Source: Actinomycetes bacterium (GTDB lineage: Bacteria; Actinomycetota; Acidimicrobiia; Acidimicrobiales; JAMCPL01). Taken from it: 64,000 bases of DNA. The position numbers and the translations under genes were made by a program. The stretch covers positions 1 through 64,000 of the forward strand of contig JAJZWU010000006.1 in the NCBI GenBank assembly GCA_021846515.1, read 5' to 3'. The notes beneath the pieces are model-generated. The model ran no database searches. It saw nothing but the letters and a program-made list of their open reading frames with translations, and had not been told where the DNA came from. Each line of letters opens with the position of its first letter. The stretch's first letter is position 1. Below, in pieces: positions 16,928 to 26,647 of the stretch.

Positions 16928-17965
16928 ATGGCCTCAGAAATACTGGCAATAACTGGCGCATTGTTGCTCGCCGTGCTCTTGGGCGTAAGCGATGCCCCAA
17001 ATGCAACCGCATCTTTAATTGCTGCTCGGGCGGGCCAATACAGGAGTCTGGCGGCATGGTCGATCTTGTGGCATTTTGTAGGTGCCTTAATTGCCGGAGT
17101 AGCTGTAGCTGAGTCAATTACCAGCCTTGTCAGACTAGGCGCCTCTTCGCTGATCGCCGTACTTGGCATAGGATGCATTGTTTCGGTAGTCTTTACCTGG
17201 ATCACCACCCGAAAGGGGCTACCTGTCAGTGCCAGCGTAGGTCTTGTGGGTGCACTGGCTGGAGCTGGTGTTGCCGCCGCAGGATTCAAGGCCGTCAACT
17301 GGTACAGCTTCCACGGATACCATATAACTGGCATATTGCCGGTACTGGCAGGCATATTTCTAGCTCCGCTGGCGGCAGTCGGAGTAGCAGCACTGACCAC
17401 GAAAATAATCTCACACTCAGACAATCACCTATCACGTGAATCGCTCAAGCCAATACGAAAGGGCATCTGGGCAATGGCTGCCTGGGTGGCAGTTGCCGAT
17501 GGAACGAACGACGGACAAAAAGCTATGGGCATCATGGCTGTCGCCGTCACGACCGGCTATGCCAATGGTAATGTTGCAACAGTCGGCATACACGGAATTG
17601 TGATCTCTTGGTGGATCAAGGTATTATGCGGAGCCGCACTTGCGGTAGCTACGGCTGTAGGAGGCAGGAGAATAATCAAGACGGTATCGCGCGGTCTCTA
17701 TCGTGGCGGCCCTATTGAGGGGGTAACCACGCAGGCAACAGCCGCTGCTGTCATACTCGGCAGTGCGTTACTGGGATTTCCGGTATCCACATCATCGGTA
17801 GTGACCTCCGGCATGGTCGGCGCAGGCATGATAAGACGCCGCCACCATGTGCGATGGCATGAAGTGACAAATGTAGTGTGGGCTTGGGTCCTTACGGTTC
17901 CCATATGCGCGATATTGGGACTCATCCTGTTTATCGCCTGGCGAGCAGTAGGTGGATTGAGGTAA
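16928..17965 (+). CDS. pit: PiT-family inorganic phosphate permease
   Basis: About 345 residues with ten or so helices. The two PiT signatures are present: VSDAPNATASLI near the N-terminus and VADGTNDGQKAMG in the second half, plus GFPVSTSSVVTSG. PiT proteins import metal-phosphate complexes driven by the proton or sodium gradient. ATG 16928 is preferred to the TTG at 16922; no SD is seen, although a TTGACT lies upstream at 16899. Followed 14 nt later by a PhoU-like gene, the usual partner. Neighbourhood with a Mg2+ transporter fits, since the substrate is a neutral metal-phosphate. Confidence 0.92.
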   Translation: MASEILAITGALLLAVLLGVSDAPNATASLIAARAGQYRSLAAWSILWHFVGALIAGVAVAESITSLVRLGASSLIAVLGIGCIVSVVFTWITTRKGLPVSASVGLVGALAGAGVAAAGFKAVNWYSFHGYHITGILPVLAGIFLAPLAAVGVAALTTKIISHSDNHLSRESLKPIRKGIWAMAAWVAVADGTNDGQKAMGIMAVAVTTGYANGNVATVGIHGIVISWWIKVLCGAALAVATAVGGRRIIKTVSRGLYRGGPIEGVTTQATAAAVILGSALLGFPVSTSSVVTSGMVGAGMIRRRHHVRWHEVTNVVWAWVLTVPICAILGLILFIAWRAVGGLR

Positions 17966-17979
17966 GCTACGATACAAGC

Positions 17980-18651
17980 ATGCCCATGAAAGCAACCGGA
18001 GAACACAACCCACCAGGACATCATACCAATGCAACGAAATGGTGGAAACGCATGTTTGTATCAGCAACGCCCGAAGTCATGGTATTGCTCTTAGATCAGG
18101 GGAAGGTCAGCATTCAGGCACTTGCCGCTTTTTCCAGCTGGTCAAGCGGAGGCGGCACAGAGGCGGCGGCGCAGGTGCGTGAACTTGAGCACAAGGCGGA
18201 CGACACGAGGAAGGACCTGCTGGCAGCATTAAGGCGGGTTCTGGTTACTCCAATTGACCAGGAAGATATATACGTACTTTCGGAACGCTGTGACAGGATT
18301 GTAAACGCAGCCAAGAATATCGTTCGGGAAGCTGAAGTACTCGAATGGGAGCCGGATGAGCACGCTGCATTCATGGGTGAGCACCTGAGTAAAGGGGTAA
18401 GCCACCTCGGCAGGGCATTCGAAGTACTCGGTGTGGACCACGACGCAGCAGGGCAATCGGCAGACATGGCCATTCGATCGGTGCGGTCGGTGGAATACGG
18501 CTACAGGCAGGCCATGGCATCTCTTCGAGATGTGGATGACCTGAAGAGCGTATTCGTATGCAGAGAGATGTACCGCTCCTATGCCAGGGCGGCTGACCTG
18601 GTGTCAGGGGTATCTGACCGCCTGTGGTATGTGGTGCTTGCAGGCAACTAA
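17980..18651 (+). CDS. PhoU-like (DUF47) regulator of the PiT permease
   Basis: 223 residues from ATG 17980; the open frame continues upstream into the permease gene, but 17980 follows the stop by 14 nt and has GAGG further upstream. All-helical, with the DUF47 pattern: LLLDQGKVSIQALAAFSSW, ELEHKADDTRKDLLAALRR, VLVTPIDQEDIYVLSERCDR (the conserved TPxDxEDI motif), then helices to the C-terminus. DUF47 proteins are paired with Pit transporters and are thought to bind metal clusters and control phosphate uptake. Confidence 0.88.
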   Translation: MPMKATGEHNPPGHHTNATKWWKRMFVSATPEVMVLLLDQGKVSIQALAAFSSWSSGGGTEAAAQVRELEHKADDTRKDLLAALRRVLVTPIDQEDIYVLSERCDRIVNAAKNIVREAEVLEWEPDEHAAFMGEHLSKGVSHLGRAFEVLGVDHDAAGQSADMAIRSVRSVEYGYRQAMASLRDVDDLKSVFVCREMYRSYARAADLVSGVSDRLWYVVLAGN

Positions 18652-18890
18652 CATAGCGAAAATACCTGCAGCCTATAGAGTAGCGTGTTATACTAACTGG
18701 ATATGATTTTTTCGGCACGGTGTCGGCACGGTGATAGTCAGTAATGCAGTACTACACGGTAGCAAAAATGCAATTTACTACTATACATGCACCATGAACC
18801 GGCCGATATCGACATAAAGGAGAGTGATATAGCAGTGGCGGCTACGATAAAGCTATGGTAGGGAGTAGATACGGCGGTTGCAGAACCGGC

Positions 18891-18911
18891 ATGAGTGACA
18901 TGCCGGTATGA
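18891..18911 (+). other. Seven-codon mini-ORF overlapping the Liv fusion start
   Basis: ATG AGT GAC ATG CCG GTA TGA; its TGA overlaps the ATG of the transporter (ATGA). The segment starting at 18891 and the true start at 18908 are similar over 17 bases, as if the start was duplicated. A comparable arrangement precedes ureA. The intergenic 18652-18890 otherwise shows only a short tandem GTCGGCACGGT. Confidence 0.3.
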
Positions 18912-21900
18912 GCGGCAACACCGGTGTTCCAGAAGACTACACGATAACCCCACCCAGCAACGGGCCGGAGTGGAACAAAAAAGTAGGACATCACAGCGCT
19001 ACCGGGCAGGCAGGTTCGCGTAGCCAGCGTAGCCAGCTCCGTGCCAACCAACTTGCACTACCGGCAGCAATAGCAGTTGCATGGCTCACAATCACGATAG
19101 CCATGCCAAGCAAACTTCCGCTCGGTGTCACGGTGGAAGGGCTTTCTCTGGGTGCCCTGAGTGCAATGACTGCCATGGGGCTAATCCTCATCTTCCGTTC
19201 CGCTCGTATAGTCAACTTCTCTCAGGGCGTCATCGGGGGACTGGCTGCCTCAGTGGCGGTAGTACTCGCAATCGGGAAAATGGATTTATCGTACTACGTA
19301 GCAGTCCCGATAGGGCTTCTCATCGCAGTCGTGGTTGGAGTGTTGATGGATACTATCGTAGTAAGGAGGTTCTCCAGAGCGCCCCGCCTGATACTTACCG
19401 TAGCCACAATTGGAGTGGCGCAGATTCTGGGAGCCGCCGAAATGGTGCTGCCTCGCCTCTTTGTACCGCTGAAGTCCGTATCCACGTTCTCCATACCATT
19501 CAGCTTCAAAGCCACCATAGGATCATTTCTTTTCAATGGTAACTACCTGATTACCTGGATTATCGTCCCGATAGCCCTAGTGGCCATGTGGCTCTTCCTC
19601 AAACACACCGATACGGGCATAGGAATCAGGGCGGTAGCCGACTCACCTGCCCGCGCATCCCTCCTTGGCATCCCGGTACGCAGGCTCAGCCTTACCGCCT
19701 GGGTAGTAGCTTCGGTGCTGTCGGGCGTAGGTGCCATCCTGTCCGGCCCCATCCTGGGGGTAAACGTCGGCGTGGCATCCGGCCCTACGGACCTCCTCAT
19801 ACCCCTGGTAGCGGCCATGCTTGCAGGCATGGAAAGTCTGCCGGTAGCAGTAGGGTGGTCGCTCGTCATAGGGATCATGCAGCAGGCTGTTTACTGGACG
19901 TACCATACCACGGTTTACTCCGATGTGGCCATTTTTGTGCTTCTCGTAGTGGGATTGCTGGCAAAGCGCCCTGAGCGCTCCGGCACCACCACCAGGACTG
20001 ACGACCAGGGAATGGGTGATTATACGGCAGTGCAGGATGTACATCCACTTCCGCTTGCACTGCGCAGCAGGCCGGCTATAAAAATAGGCCGGGCGGCAGC
20101 AATCACCATAGCGGCTGCCCTGGCTGTACTTTTACCCACGATGCTCAACGCATCACATGTCACCCTGCTGTCTTATGTCGCTATATTTAGTATCATAGGA
20201 GTGTCGCTGGTCGTCCTCTCAGGATGGGCAGGTCAGATCAGCCTTGGACAATTTGCCTTCGCCGGGGTGGGAGCTGCCGCTACCGCATCTCTTATGGTAC
20301 ATGCTCATGTAGAGATTCTGGTAGCTCTCGCGCTGGGAGGGGTTGCCGGTGCTCTCATGGCCTGTCTTGTCGGGATACCTGCACTGCGCTTCCAGGGCTT
20401 GTACCTTGCAGTTATCACTCTGGCCTTTGCCGTTCCGGTTTCCAGCTGGCTTCTCAGCCCGAGCTACTTTCCCTTTATAACTCCCGGAACCATTGAACGC
20501 CCGGAACTGTTCGGTAAGATAAACCTCGCCTCACCTCTGGCTTTCTATGAATTGTGCCTGGCCGTTCTGGCTGTAGTCATAGTGCTGGCCTGGAGCCTGC
20601 GTAATTCACGTCCCGGCAGAACGATACTGGCCGTGCGCGACAATGGAAAGAACGCAGCCGCCTATGGCATAAGCCCCCTAAAAGCAAAACTGATGGCGTT
20701 TGGAGTCTCTGGAGCACTGGCGGGTATTGCAGGCGGACTGTACGTAATAGCGCTGGGCGGTATCTCCTTTGGGGGTTTTCCGCCACAATACAGCATTCAG
20801 GTATTCGCCATGGTGGTCATAGGGGGGATGGGGTCGTTGCTTGGAGCATTGCTGGGCGCTGCCTATGTGGAGGGGGTGCTCTATTTTCTGAAAGGCAGCA
20901 TGCAACTGTTCGCTACCGGTGCAGGGCTGCTTGTCCTTCTGATGATCCTGCCGGAAGGTCTTGGCGGTTTGGCTATCCGGATAAGGAACAGGCTGGCAGG
21001 CATGCTGTCTGCACAATCTCAGTCTGCATACGGCATACCAGTAGGTGCAGAGGGTGTAGGCGATCCGGGGAGCGCGGGTGGCGCGGGAAGTACGGCAACT
21101 GGCACTGAATCGAGAACGGCAAGGGCGGCATTGCAAATGGTCGCGCTGGAAACACTGGAAATGTCATCCGGTAACGGTGGATCCGGTAGCGGTGGAGAAG
21201 CCGGTAACCCCGAACGGCAGAGTACAGCCACAGGATATATTGCCCCATCTGGTAATCGTGGTGAAATATTATCTGCAAAGAACATCAATGTGCACTATGG
21301 ACGCATGCAGGCACTGTTCAATACAGGCATGGGCATTGCACAGGGTGAAATAGTAGCAATACTCGGAACCAATGGTGCGGGGAAATCTACTTTTCTCGGA
21401 GCGCTTTCAGGACTTCTGCCACCGAGCAACGGAAGGGTGGAACTCGTAAACCAGGATATTACCCGGTTGGGAGCGCCGGAGCGGGTACGTTCCGGTCTGG
21501 TACTGGTTCCATCGGGACAGTGCGTATTCGGCTCGCTGACCGTGACAGAAAATCTGAGACTTGCAGGCTGGACGGTGAAGCGACACCATGGCGATAGGCA
21601 ATTCACCAGAGCTGCCACCAGACGTGTATTGGAGTTATTTCCTCTCTTGGGTGACAGGGCTGGAACCAGAGCAGGACTGCTCTCGGGCGGTGAACAGCAG
21701 ATGCTGGCCATCAGCCAGGCGCTGCTTTGCAGGCCAAAACTGTTGCTTATAGACGAACTGTCGCTGGGGCTCTCTCCAAAAGTGATAGACCAGATGCTGA
21801 AGACAATTAAGGATCTGGCAGCTTCAGGGGTAACCTTCGTGCTGGTGGAACAATCCATCAATGTAGCAAGTGCAGTTGCAGAAAGAGCGGTCTTTTTCGA

Positions 21901-22930
21901 ACGTGGACGCATCAGATTCAGCGGACCTACGCCCAGCGTGGACAAGCAACCCGAATTGCTCCGATCGGTGTTCATCCATGCAGCCAAGAAGGCCGACCAG
22001 CGCCAAATTGCCAAATCGAAGGCGGATCAGGGTCAATCGCCGGCGGGTCATGGAATCCAGCAGGGCATACCCCTGGGGATGCCTCCCCAGCAGGGACAAC
22101 CCTCTGCAGCTTCTCCTATACCGATCTTTACTGCAAAAAACCTCTCCAAGTCCTACGGGGGATTGCTTGCCATAGACGGCATCAGCCTGGAACTCGCTCC
22201 CGGCGAGATACTGGGAATAATAGGCTCCAACGGCGCAGGAAAAACCACCCTCTTCGACATCCTCAACGGTTACGTGACTCCGGATACCGGTAGCATCACC
22301 TTCGGCGCCTTTGACATAACCAGGCTATCGGCCGCTGCCCGTGCCGTACGGGGGATCGGCCGGGTCTTCCAGGATTCGCGGCTCTTTCCATCAATGCCTG
22401 TATACGAAGCACTGGCAACCGCTGTAGAGCGAAACATTCCAGTCCGTGATCCTCTCGCCAACATTATGAGATTAAGAGATGCCAGGCACTCAGAGACTGA
22501 AGTGGCCAAAAGAGTTAATGAGCTGATGGCGCAGATGGGGCTCTCTCGCTACCGTGACACCTATGTTTCCGACCTGTCCACCGGAACACGCCGGGTTCTT
22601 GAGCTTGCCTGCGCTCTCGCACACGAGCCGTCCCTGCTGCTGCTGGACGAGCCCTCGTCCGGCATAGCACAGCGGGAAAGCGAGGCACTTGCTGAATTGC
22701 TGCTGGGATTAAGGGAGGACACCGGCGCTTCATTCATAGTCATAGAGCATGACGTCCCACTGGTGTCATCCATAGCAGACAGGCTGATCTGCCTGCACCT
22801 TGGACGGGTGATAGCCGAGGGGAGCATAAAGCAGGTGCTCAGCTCACCGGCTGTTCTGTCCGCCTACCTGGGAAGCGGTGAGGAGATACTCTCGTCATCA
22901 CCCACCGTAAGAATAGGGAGCAACAGGTGA
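18908..22930 (+). CDS. Four-in-one branched-chain amino acid-type ABC transporter (LivH-LivM-LivF-LivG fusion)
   Basis: 1340 residues. Order: LivH-like permease (about 45-355, NFSQGVIGG, YWTYHTTVYSDVAIF), LivM-like permease (about 385-685, LSGWAGQISLGQFAFAGVGA, GGMGSLLGALLGAAYVEG), Gly/Ser-rich linker (about 690-785), LivF-like ATPase (Walker A GTNGAGKST near 819, signature LSGGEQQ near 925, Walker B LLLIDELSLGLSP), Gln/Pro linker, LivG-like ATPase (Walker A GSNGAGKTT near 1105, signature LSTGTRR near 1223, Walker B LLLLDEPSSG). The LivG signature is non-canonical. Two copies of the chain are not needed: one polypeptide has the whole inner-membrane machine. Stop overlaps the binding-protein start (TGATG). 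Substrate could be amino acids, urea or short amides. Confidence 0.93.
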   Translation: MSGNTGVPEDYTITPPSNGPEWNKKVGHHSATGQAGSRSQRSQLRANQLALPAAIAVAWLTITIAMPSKLPLGVTVEGLSLGALSAMTAMGLILIFRSARIVNFSQGVIGGLAASVAVVLAIGKMDLSYYVAVPIGLLIAVVVGVLMDTIVVRRFSRAPRLILTVATIGVAQILGAAEMVLPRLFVPLKSVSTFSIPFSFKATIGSFLFNGNYLITWIIVPIALVAMWLFLKHTDTGIGIRAVADSPARASLLGIPVRRLSLTAWVVASVLSGVGAILSGPILGVNVGVASGPTDLLIPLVAAMLAGMESLPVAVGWSLVIGIMQQAVYWTYHTTVYSDVAIFVLLVVGLLAKRPERSGTTTRTDDQGMGDYTAVQDVHPLPLALRSRPAIKIGRAAAITIAAALAVLLPTMLNASHVTLLSYVAIFSIIGVSLVVLSGWAGQISLGQFAFAGVGAAATASLMVHAHVEILVALALGGVAGALMACLVGIPALRFQGLYLAVITLAFAVPVSSWLLSPSYFPFITPGTIERPELFGKINLASPLAFYELCLAVLAVVIVLAWSLRNSRPGRTILAVRDNGKNAAAYGISPLKAKLMAFGVSGALAGIAGGLYVIALGGISFGGFPPQYSIQVFAMVVIGGMGSLLGALLGAAYVEGVLYFLKGSMQLFATGAGLLVLLMILPEGLGGLAIRIRNRLAGMLSAQSQSAYGIPVGAEGVGDPGSAGGAGSTATGTESRTARAALQMVALETLEMSSGNGGSGSGGEAGNPERQSTATGYIAPSGNRGEILSAKNINVHYGRMQALFNTGMGIAQGEIVAILGTNGAGKSTFLGALSGLLPPSNGRVELVNQDITRLGAPERVRSGLVLVPSGQCVFGSLTVTENLRLAGWTVKRHHGDRQFTRAATRRVLELFPLLGDRAGTRAGLLSGGEQQMLAISQALLCRPKLLLIDELSLGLSPKVIDQMLKTIKDLAASGVTFVLVEQSINVASAVAERAVFFERGRIRFSGPTPSVDKQPELLRSVFIHAAKKADQRQIAKSKADQGQSPAGHGIQQGIPLGMPPQQGQPSAASPIPIFTAKNLSKSYGGLLAIDGISLELAPGEILGIIGSNGAGKTTLFDILNGYVTPDTGSITFGAFDITRLSAAARAVRGIGRVFQDSRLFPSMPVYEALATAVERNIPVRDPLANIMRLRDARHSETEVAKRVNELMAQMGLSRYRDTYVSDLSTGTRRVLELACALAHEPSLLLLDEPSSGIAQRESEALAELLLGLREDTGASFIVIEHDVPLVSSIADRLICLHLGRVIAEGSIKQVLSSPAVLSAYLGSGEEILSSSPTVRIGSNR

Positions 22931-24585
22931 TGGATATCATGCAAGACAATGCCTCCCGGCACGGCTCCCGGCACGGCAACAACAGCCCCGGTCACCCCAG
23001 CCTGCCGGTGCTGGCGCGCAGGTATGCAGTTGCCACTGTACTTACTATCGCAGTTGTGACCGTTCTGCAACTGCTTCCCTCAGGGTCGGCACAGAACAAT
23101 TACCAGCTCCACCTGCCACCCGGCATCACTCCGGTGCCTCATGCGGGTGCACCAGGCACTACCATAGGTGGAATCAATTGTGCGCCGGGAATACGCCAGG
23201 TACCCTGGACTGCATATGCTCCGTCATGTGTTCCGGCTTGGCGCGGGGACAATGGTGGATCCACCTCTCCAGGCGTCACATCCAATACAATCACGGTCAC
23301 CTACCGCAAAGTAAACTCCAGTGATCTGGCATCCATTGCTTCCATTATTTCCAGCGCGATGCCCAGCGACAGCAAATTCATTGCCGATCTGCGCACCTAT
23401 ATCAACCTCTTTAACCGCACCTATGAACTCTGGGGAAGAAAGGTGGTACTGAAGACATTCACAGCCACCGGTAATTTCCTTTCTGAGGACCAGGGGCTCG
23501 ACCAGCCCCAGGCACAGGCTGACGCACTTACGGCAAAGCAGCTCGGAGCTTTTGCGGACCTCACATTCCCTATGTTCTCATCTCAGATATACGAACAATA
23601 CCTCGCTGAACAGCATATAGTATCACTCAGTTCTATTTACATGCCCGATTCGTGGTTTAGGCAGTACTACCCGTATGAATACACCATCTTCCCGACAGGC
23701 ACCCAGAACAACCAGGCTACGGTCGATCTGGTCTGCGAGCGGCTGGCCCACCTGCCGGCTACATTTGCGGGAAGCTCGCAGATACGAAGCCGCAAACGGG
23801 TATTCGGCTTATTGATTCCGGAAAACCCGGTCTATGCTGCAAACGGAAATTATATAGCAAGCCACCTGGCATCCCTGTGTGGAATCCACTTTGCGGCCCG
23901 AGACAACTACACTCTTTCAGTCTCGCAGGCATCCCAGCAGGCATCCACCGCCATTGCACAGATGAAATCCGCCGGAGTCACCACTATAATATGTGGTTGC
24001 GATCCTCTGGAGCCAGTACTCTTCACCTCTACCGCCACAAATGAGGGATACTACCCAGAATGGATGTTTGACTACTGGCTCGATCCCCTGGGGCGAAAAA
24101 TTTCACCGCCACAGGCAAAACACTCAATGGTAATAGATGCTGGGCAATGGCCGAACAGCTCCAGTAGCGAGGCTCTTAAGGTATTTCGCATCGCCTCTCA
24201 TGGTGCGGCTCCAAAAGAGCCATACTTCGCCCTTGCATACAAGATGGCGCTCGAATTGTTTGCAAGGCTGCAAGCGGCTGGACCGAATCTTACTCCACAG
24301 ACATTTGCCAAGGGCATCTACAAGATACCACCTTCTGCAACCACCAAATCCCGAGCTGCCACTGCCAAGTCCGGAATAGGTGAGTTCGGCCCGTGGCGGA
24401 CCGGCCCATACAGCTTCTATCCTGCCACAAGTTACCAGTTCGGCTGGTGGAACCCGTCAGCGGTAAGTAACCTGGACGGTCAGTCGGGTGCCTGGGAGAA
24501 CTGCAACGGAGGTACCTGGTATCCATACACTGACCCGCAAGCGTTGAAACCGCTGCATACCCAGCCAGCCTGCTTTGGACGCTGA
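22930..24585 (+). CDS. Periplasmic-binding-protein type 1 (Liv/urea-like) substrate-binding protein
   Basis: 551 residues from ATG 22930, whose A is the last base of the transporter stop; a GTG at 22927 is an alternative. Hydrophobic export segment YAVATVLTIAVVTVLQLLPS (about 30-50) ends in GSAQ, a possible cleavage site. The mature part has the two-lobed LivJ-type pattern (TITVTYRKVNSS, ITAQMKSAGVTTIICGCDPL-like region, EPYFALAYKMALELFARL). It contains several Cys, unusual for the family. It delivers ligand to the fused transporter; the ligand cannot be named from sequence. Confidence 0.85.
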   Translation: MDIMQDNASRHGSRHGNNSPGHPSLPVLARRYAVATVLTIAVVTVLQLLPSGSAQNNYQLHLPPGITPVPHAGAPGTTIGGINCAPGIRQVPWTAYAPSCVPAWRGDNGGSTSPGVTSNTITVTYRKVNSSDLASIASIISSAMPSDSKFIADLRTYINLFNRTYELWGRKVVLKTFTATGNFLSEDQGLDQPQAQADALTAKQLGAFADLTFPMFSSQIYEQYLAEQHIVSLSSIYMPDSWFRQYYPYEYTIFPTGTQNNQATVDLVCERLAHLPATFAGSSQIRSRKRVFGLLIPENPVYAANGNYIASHLASLCGIHFAARDNYTLSVSQASQQASTAIAQMKSAGVTTIICGCDPLEPVLFTSTATNEGYYPEWMFDYWLDPLGRKISPPQAKHSMVIDAGQWPNSSSSEALKVFRIASHGAAPKEPYFALAYKMALELFARLQAAGPNLTPQTFAKGIYKIPPSATTKSRAATAKSGIGEFGPWRTGPYSFYPATSYQFGWWNPSAVSNLDGQSGAWENCNGGTWYPYTDPQALKPLHTQPACFGR

Positions 24586-24705
24586 ACAAACAACGCCTGC
24601 TTGTATGCCGGCACATCCGATACAACCCATCTGGTAGGTGCCACTGCCAGCCGGTCGGCATGATATACTCTGTTTGTCTATGGGAACAGTATCGGGAACA
24701 GGACA

Positions 24706-25779
24706 ATGAGCGATGCTCTACTCGCATATTCATTTACCCTCGGAATGGCGACTACGGTAAATCCATGTGGCCTGCCGCTCTTACCGGCCTACCTGTCGCT
24801 GTTGAGTTCATCGTACTCCTCATATAATGACTCCCCTTCTATTGCCGGCAGTGTTCAATCTGATCTGAGTACCCAACCTCCTCTTACCGACGATTTACCG
24901 TCTGAGAGATCTGGTTGCCCTACGATCACATCCATTACCCCGCTGCAGACGGCTTGGCGGGCTATAGTAACAGGTTTCCTGGTCTCGATTGGTTTCCTAG
25001 CGGTCTTTGGGACACTGGGTATACTGCTAGAATCTGGCTTTACGGTATTTATGAAATTCGTGCCATGGGTAATGATACCCCTGGCAATCGTTATGGTCTT
25101 ATTCGGCATTTATACAGTATCGGGTAGGCGGCTTGGTATTTCTATTCCAGCTCTATCCTGGCGCAACCCGACAAATTCACATATATCGTGGTCATCTATG
25201 GTGCTATTTGGAGTATCGTATGCGTTGGCATCGCTTACCTGTTCCCTGCCAATCTTCATAGCAGGAATAATTCCCTTCCACGCAAACCGTAGCATCCTGG
25301 AATTGTCTGGCAACATGGGGGCATTCCTTCTGGGAATGGCCGCTCTGCTGATCATACTTAGCGTTGCTACCGCCATGACTCAGACCTCGTTGGTAAGGGT
25401 AATAAAATACGCATCGAGATATGTGGAACGCTTTGCAGCCTTGATTCTAGTAGTAGTTGGCGCCTACCTGGTCGACTACTGGATAAATGACCTGGTCTCG
25501 CCAACCAGAACCAACACGCCCATAAGAATTGTGGAAAGCTGGCAGTCGGCTCTGGCTACCTGGATATCGGCTCACTCGTCACAACTGGGCATGATCGCAC
25601 TGGTGGTAGCTATCGTAGTAATAGCACTACTGGCAATCTTCTACTTCACCGCACAGCACAAGAGCGGCAACGAAAATACATCTATAAAATACCCAAACGG
25701 CCAGAACGGAGACAACCGGGATCCTGCCTATAGGCTAGCTGATCTCTCCAGAAGCACGGCCCAACGAGAGAAAGCCTAA
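24706..25779 (+). CDS. ccdA: CcdA/DsbD-like transmembrane thiol-disulfide carrier
   Basis: 357 residues with about seven to eight helices. The two redox Cys are in the expected settings: TTVNPCGLPLLPAYLSLL in helix 1 and ALASLTCSLPIFIAGI in helix 4. CcdA carries electrons from cytoplasmic thioredoxin to extracytoplasmic thioredoxin-like proteins. A 70-residue hydrophilic insertion (about 33-85) after helix 1 and a polar C-terminal tail are longer than in minimal CcdA. Its TAA overlaps the ATG of the next gene (TAATG), which encodes the likely electron acceptor. Confidence 0.88.
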   Translation: MSDALLAYSFTLGMATTVNPCGLPLLPAYLSLLSSSYSSYNDSPSIAGSVQSDLSTQPPLTDDLPSERSGCPTITSITPLQTAWRAIVTGFLVSIGFLAVFGTLGILLESGFTVFMKFVPWVMIPLAIVMVLFGIYTVSGRRLGISIPALSWRNPTNSHISWSSMVLFGVSYALASLTCSLPIFIAGIIPFHANRSILELSGNMGAFLLGMAALLIILSVATAMTQTSLVRVIKYASRYVERFAALILVVVGAYLVDYWINDLVSPTRTNTPIRIVESWQSALATWISAHSSQLGMIALVVAIVVIALLAIFYFTAQHKSGNENTSIKYPNGQNGDNRDPAYRLADLSRSTAQREKA

Positions 25780-26438
25780 TGCAACAAGATCACACCGGCA
25801 ATAGCCGCCCGTGGATTATCGGGGTCATAGCTCTGGCAATAATAGTGCCATTGATAGTCACAGCACTGAACAGTAGCAGGAATACTCTTAGCAGTGGGCT
25901 CTCCCGAGGAATGCATTCAACTCAACCGGCAGGCTCACCCCAGACAGGATCTGCCCTGGCAACCGTCTCGGGAGGGTCGGCAAAACTACCGGAGAATCTT
26001 CTCAGGCAAGAGACCAATGGTATACACCAGGGAGCTATAATACCTGCATTAGCACTTCCTTCAGCCATCTCTTCGGGAAATATATCCAGCCGAAACCTAT
26101 ATGGAAAAGTCACGTTGATAGACTTTTTCTCCACCACTTGCACCGCATGCATAGAAGAGACACCCACACTTGCCTCTTTCTGGCGCTCCCATCAAGCGAC
26201 TCTCAATATGTTGGGTATAGATGAGGGCAACTCTGCTAAAGCCGTGCAATCATTTGCGCGCAAGTTTGGGGTCGGTTACCTGCTTGCCCTGGATCCGGGA
26301 GCAAACGTTGCAATACGCTACGGTATAGTAGCCCTGCCGACAGATATACTCATCTCTCCATCAGGAAAGGTTGTGGCTCTGCACGTAGGTGCAATTAGCA
26401 AAGGTACGCTGCTCCAATGGCTGCACTCCGCAGGATAG
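25779..26438 (+). CDS. TlpA/ResA-like membrane-anchored thioredoxin
   Basis: 219 residues: an N-terminal anchor (WIIGVIALAIIVPLIVTAL), a Ser/Gly-rich stretch, then a thioredoxin fold with FFSTTCTACIEETP (CTAC redox motif) and the cis-Pro loop IVALPTDILISPSGKVV. Coupled to ccdA by a one-base overlap, so CcdA probably reduces it. Typical roles are reduction of apocytochrome c or general extracytoplasmic disulfides. No cytochrome c biogenesis genes are adjacent, so the client is open. Confidence 0.88.
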   Translation: MQQDHTGNSRPWIIGVIALAIIVPLIVTALNSSRNTLSSGLSRGMHSTQPAGSPQTGSALATVSGGSAKLPENLLRQETNGIHQGAIIPALALPSAISSGNISSRNLYGKVTLIDFFSTTCTACIEETPTLASFWRSHQATLNMLGIDEGNSAKAVQSFARKFGVGYLLALDPGANVAIRYGIVALPTDILISPSGKVVALHVGAISKGTLLQWLHSAG

Positions 26439-26635
26439 CTGGCGAGTTGGCCGCTTCGCTATACCAGATTAAATCGTTGCCTGCCTTGAGTAGCTACAGG
26501 ATGAGCATCCATAAGGTGGGAGCTGCAAGATGCGTAGCTACAGGGGGACGACCGTAAAACAGGCAGTTGCAAAAACCACCCGGCTTACCGCAACCCGACC
26601 ATCTGTTTTCCAGCATAGTATCACTGATGTAAGAT

Positions 26636-26641
26636 TATAAC
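26636..26641 (+). promoter_or_regulatory. -10 element six bases before the mutase start
   Basis: TATAAC ends six bases before ATG 26648 and there is no SD, which points to a leaderless message. The upstream intergenic 26439-26635 carries two copies of GTAGCTACAGG (26490-26500, 26534-26544) and no recognisable cobalamin riboswitch. Confidence 0.4.
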
Positions 26642-26647
26642 GTTGAT

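Noticed and set aside
17878..17979. N-terminal extension of the PhoU-like protein
   Set aside because: It would overlap the PiT coding sequence by nearly 90 bases in another frame; ATG 17980 follows the PiT stop cleanly.
18835..18861. Eight-codon GTG ORF with AAAGGAG upstream before the Liv fusion
   Set aside because: Short enough to occur by chance and unsupported by any structure or conservation seen here.
26439..26647. Cobalamin riboswitch before the B12-dependent mutase
   Set aside because: No B12-box (GCCACTG-type) or matching helices, and the -10 box lies six bases from the ATG.
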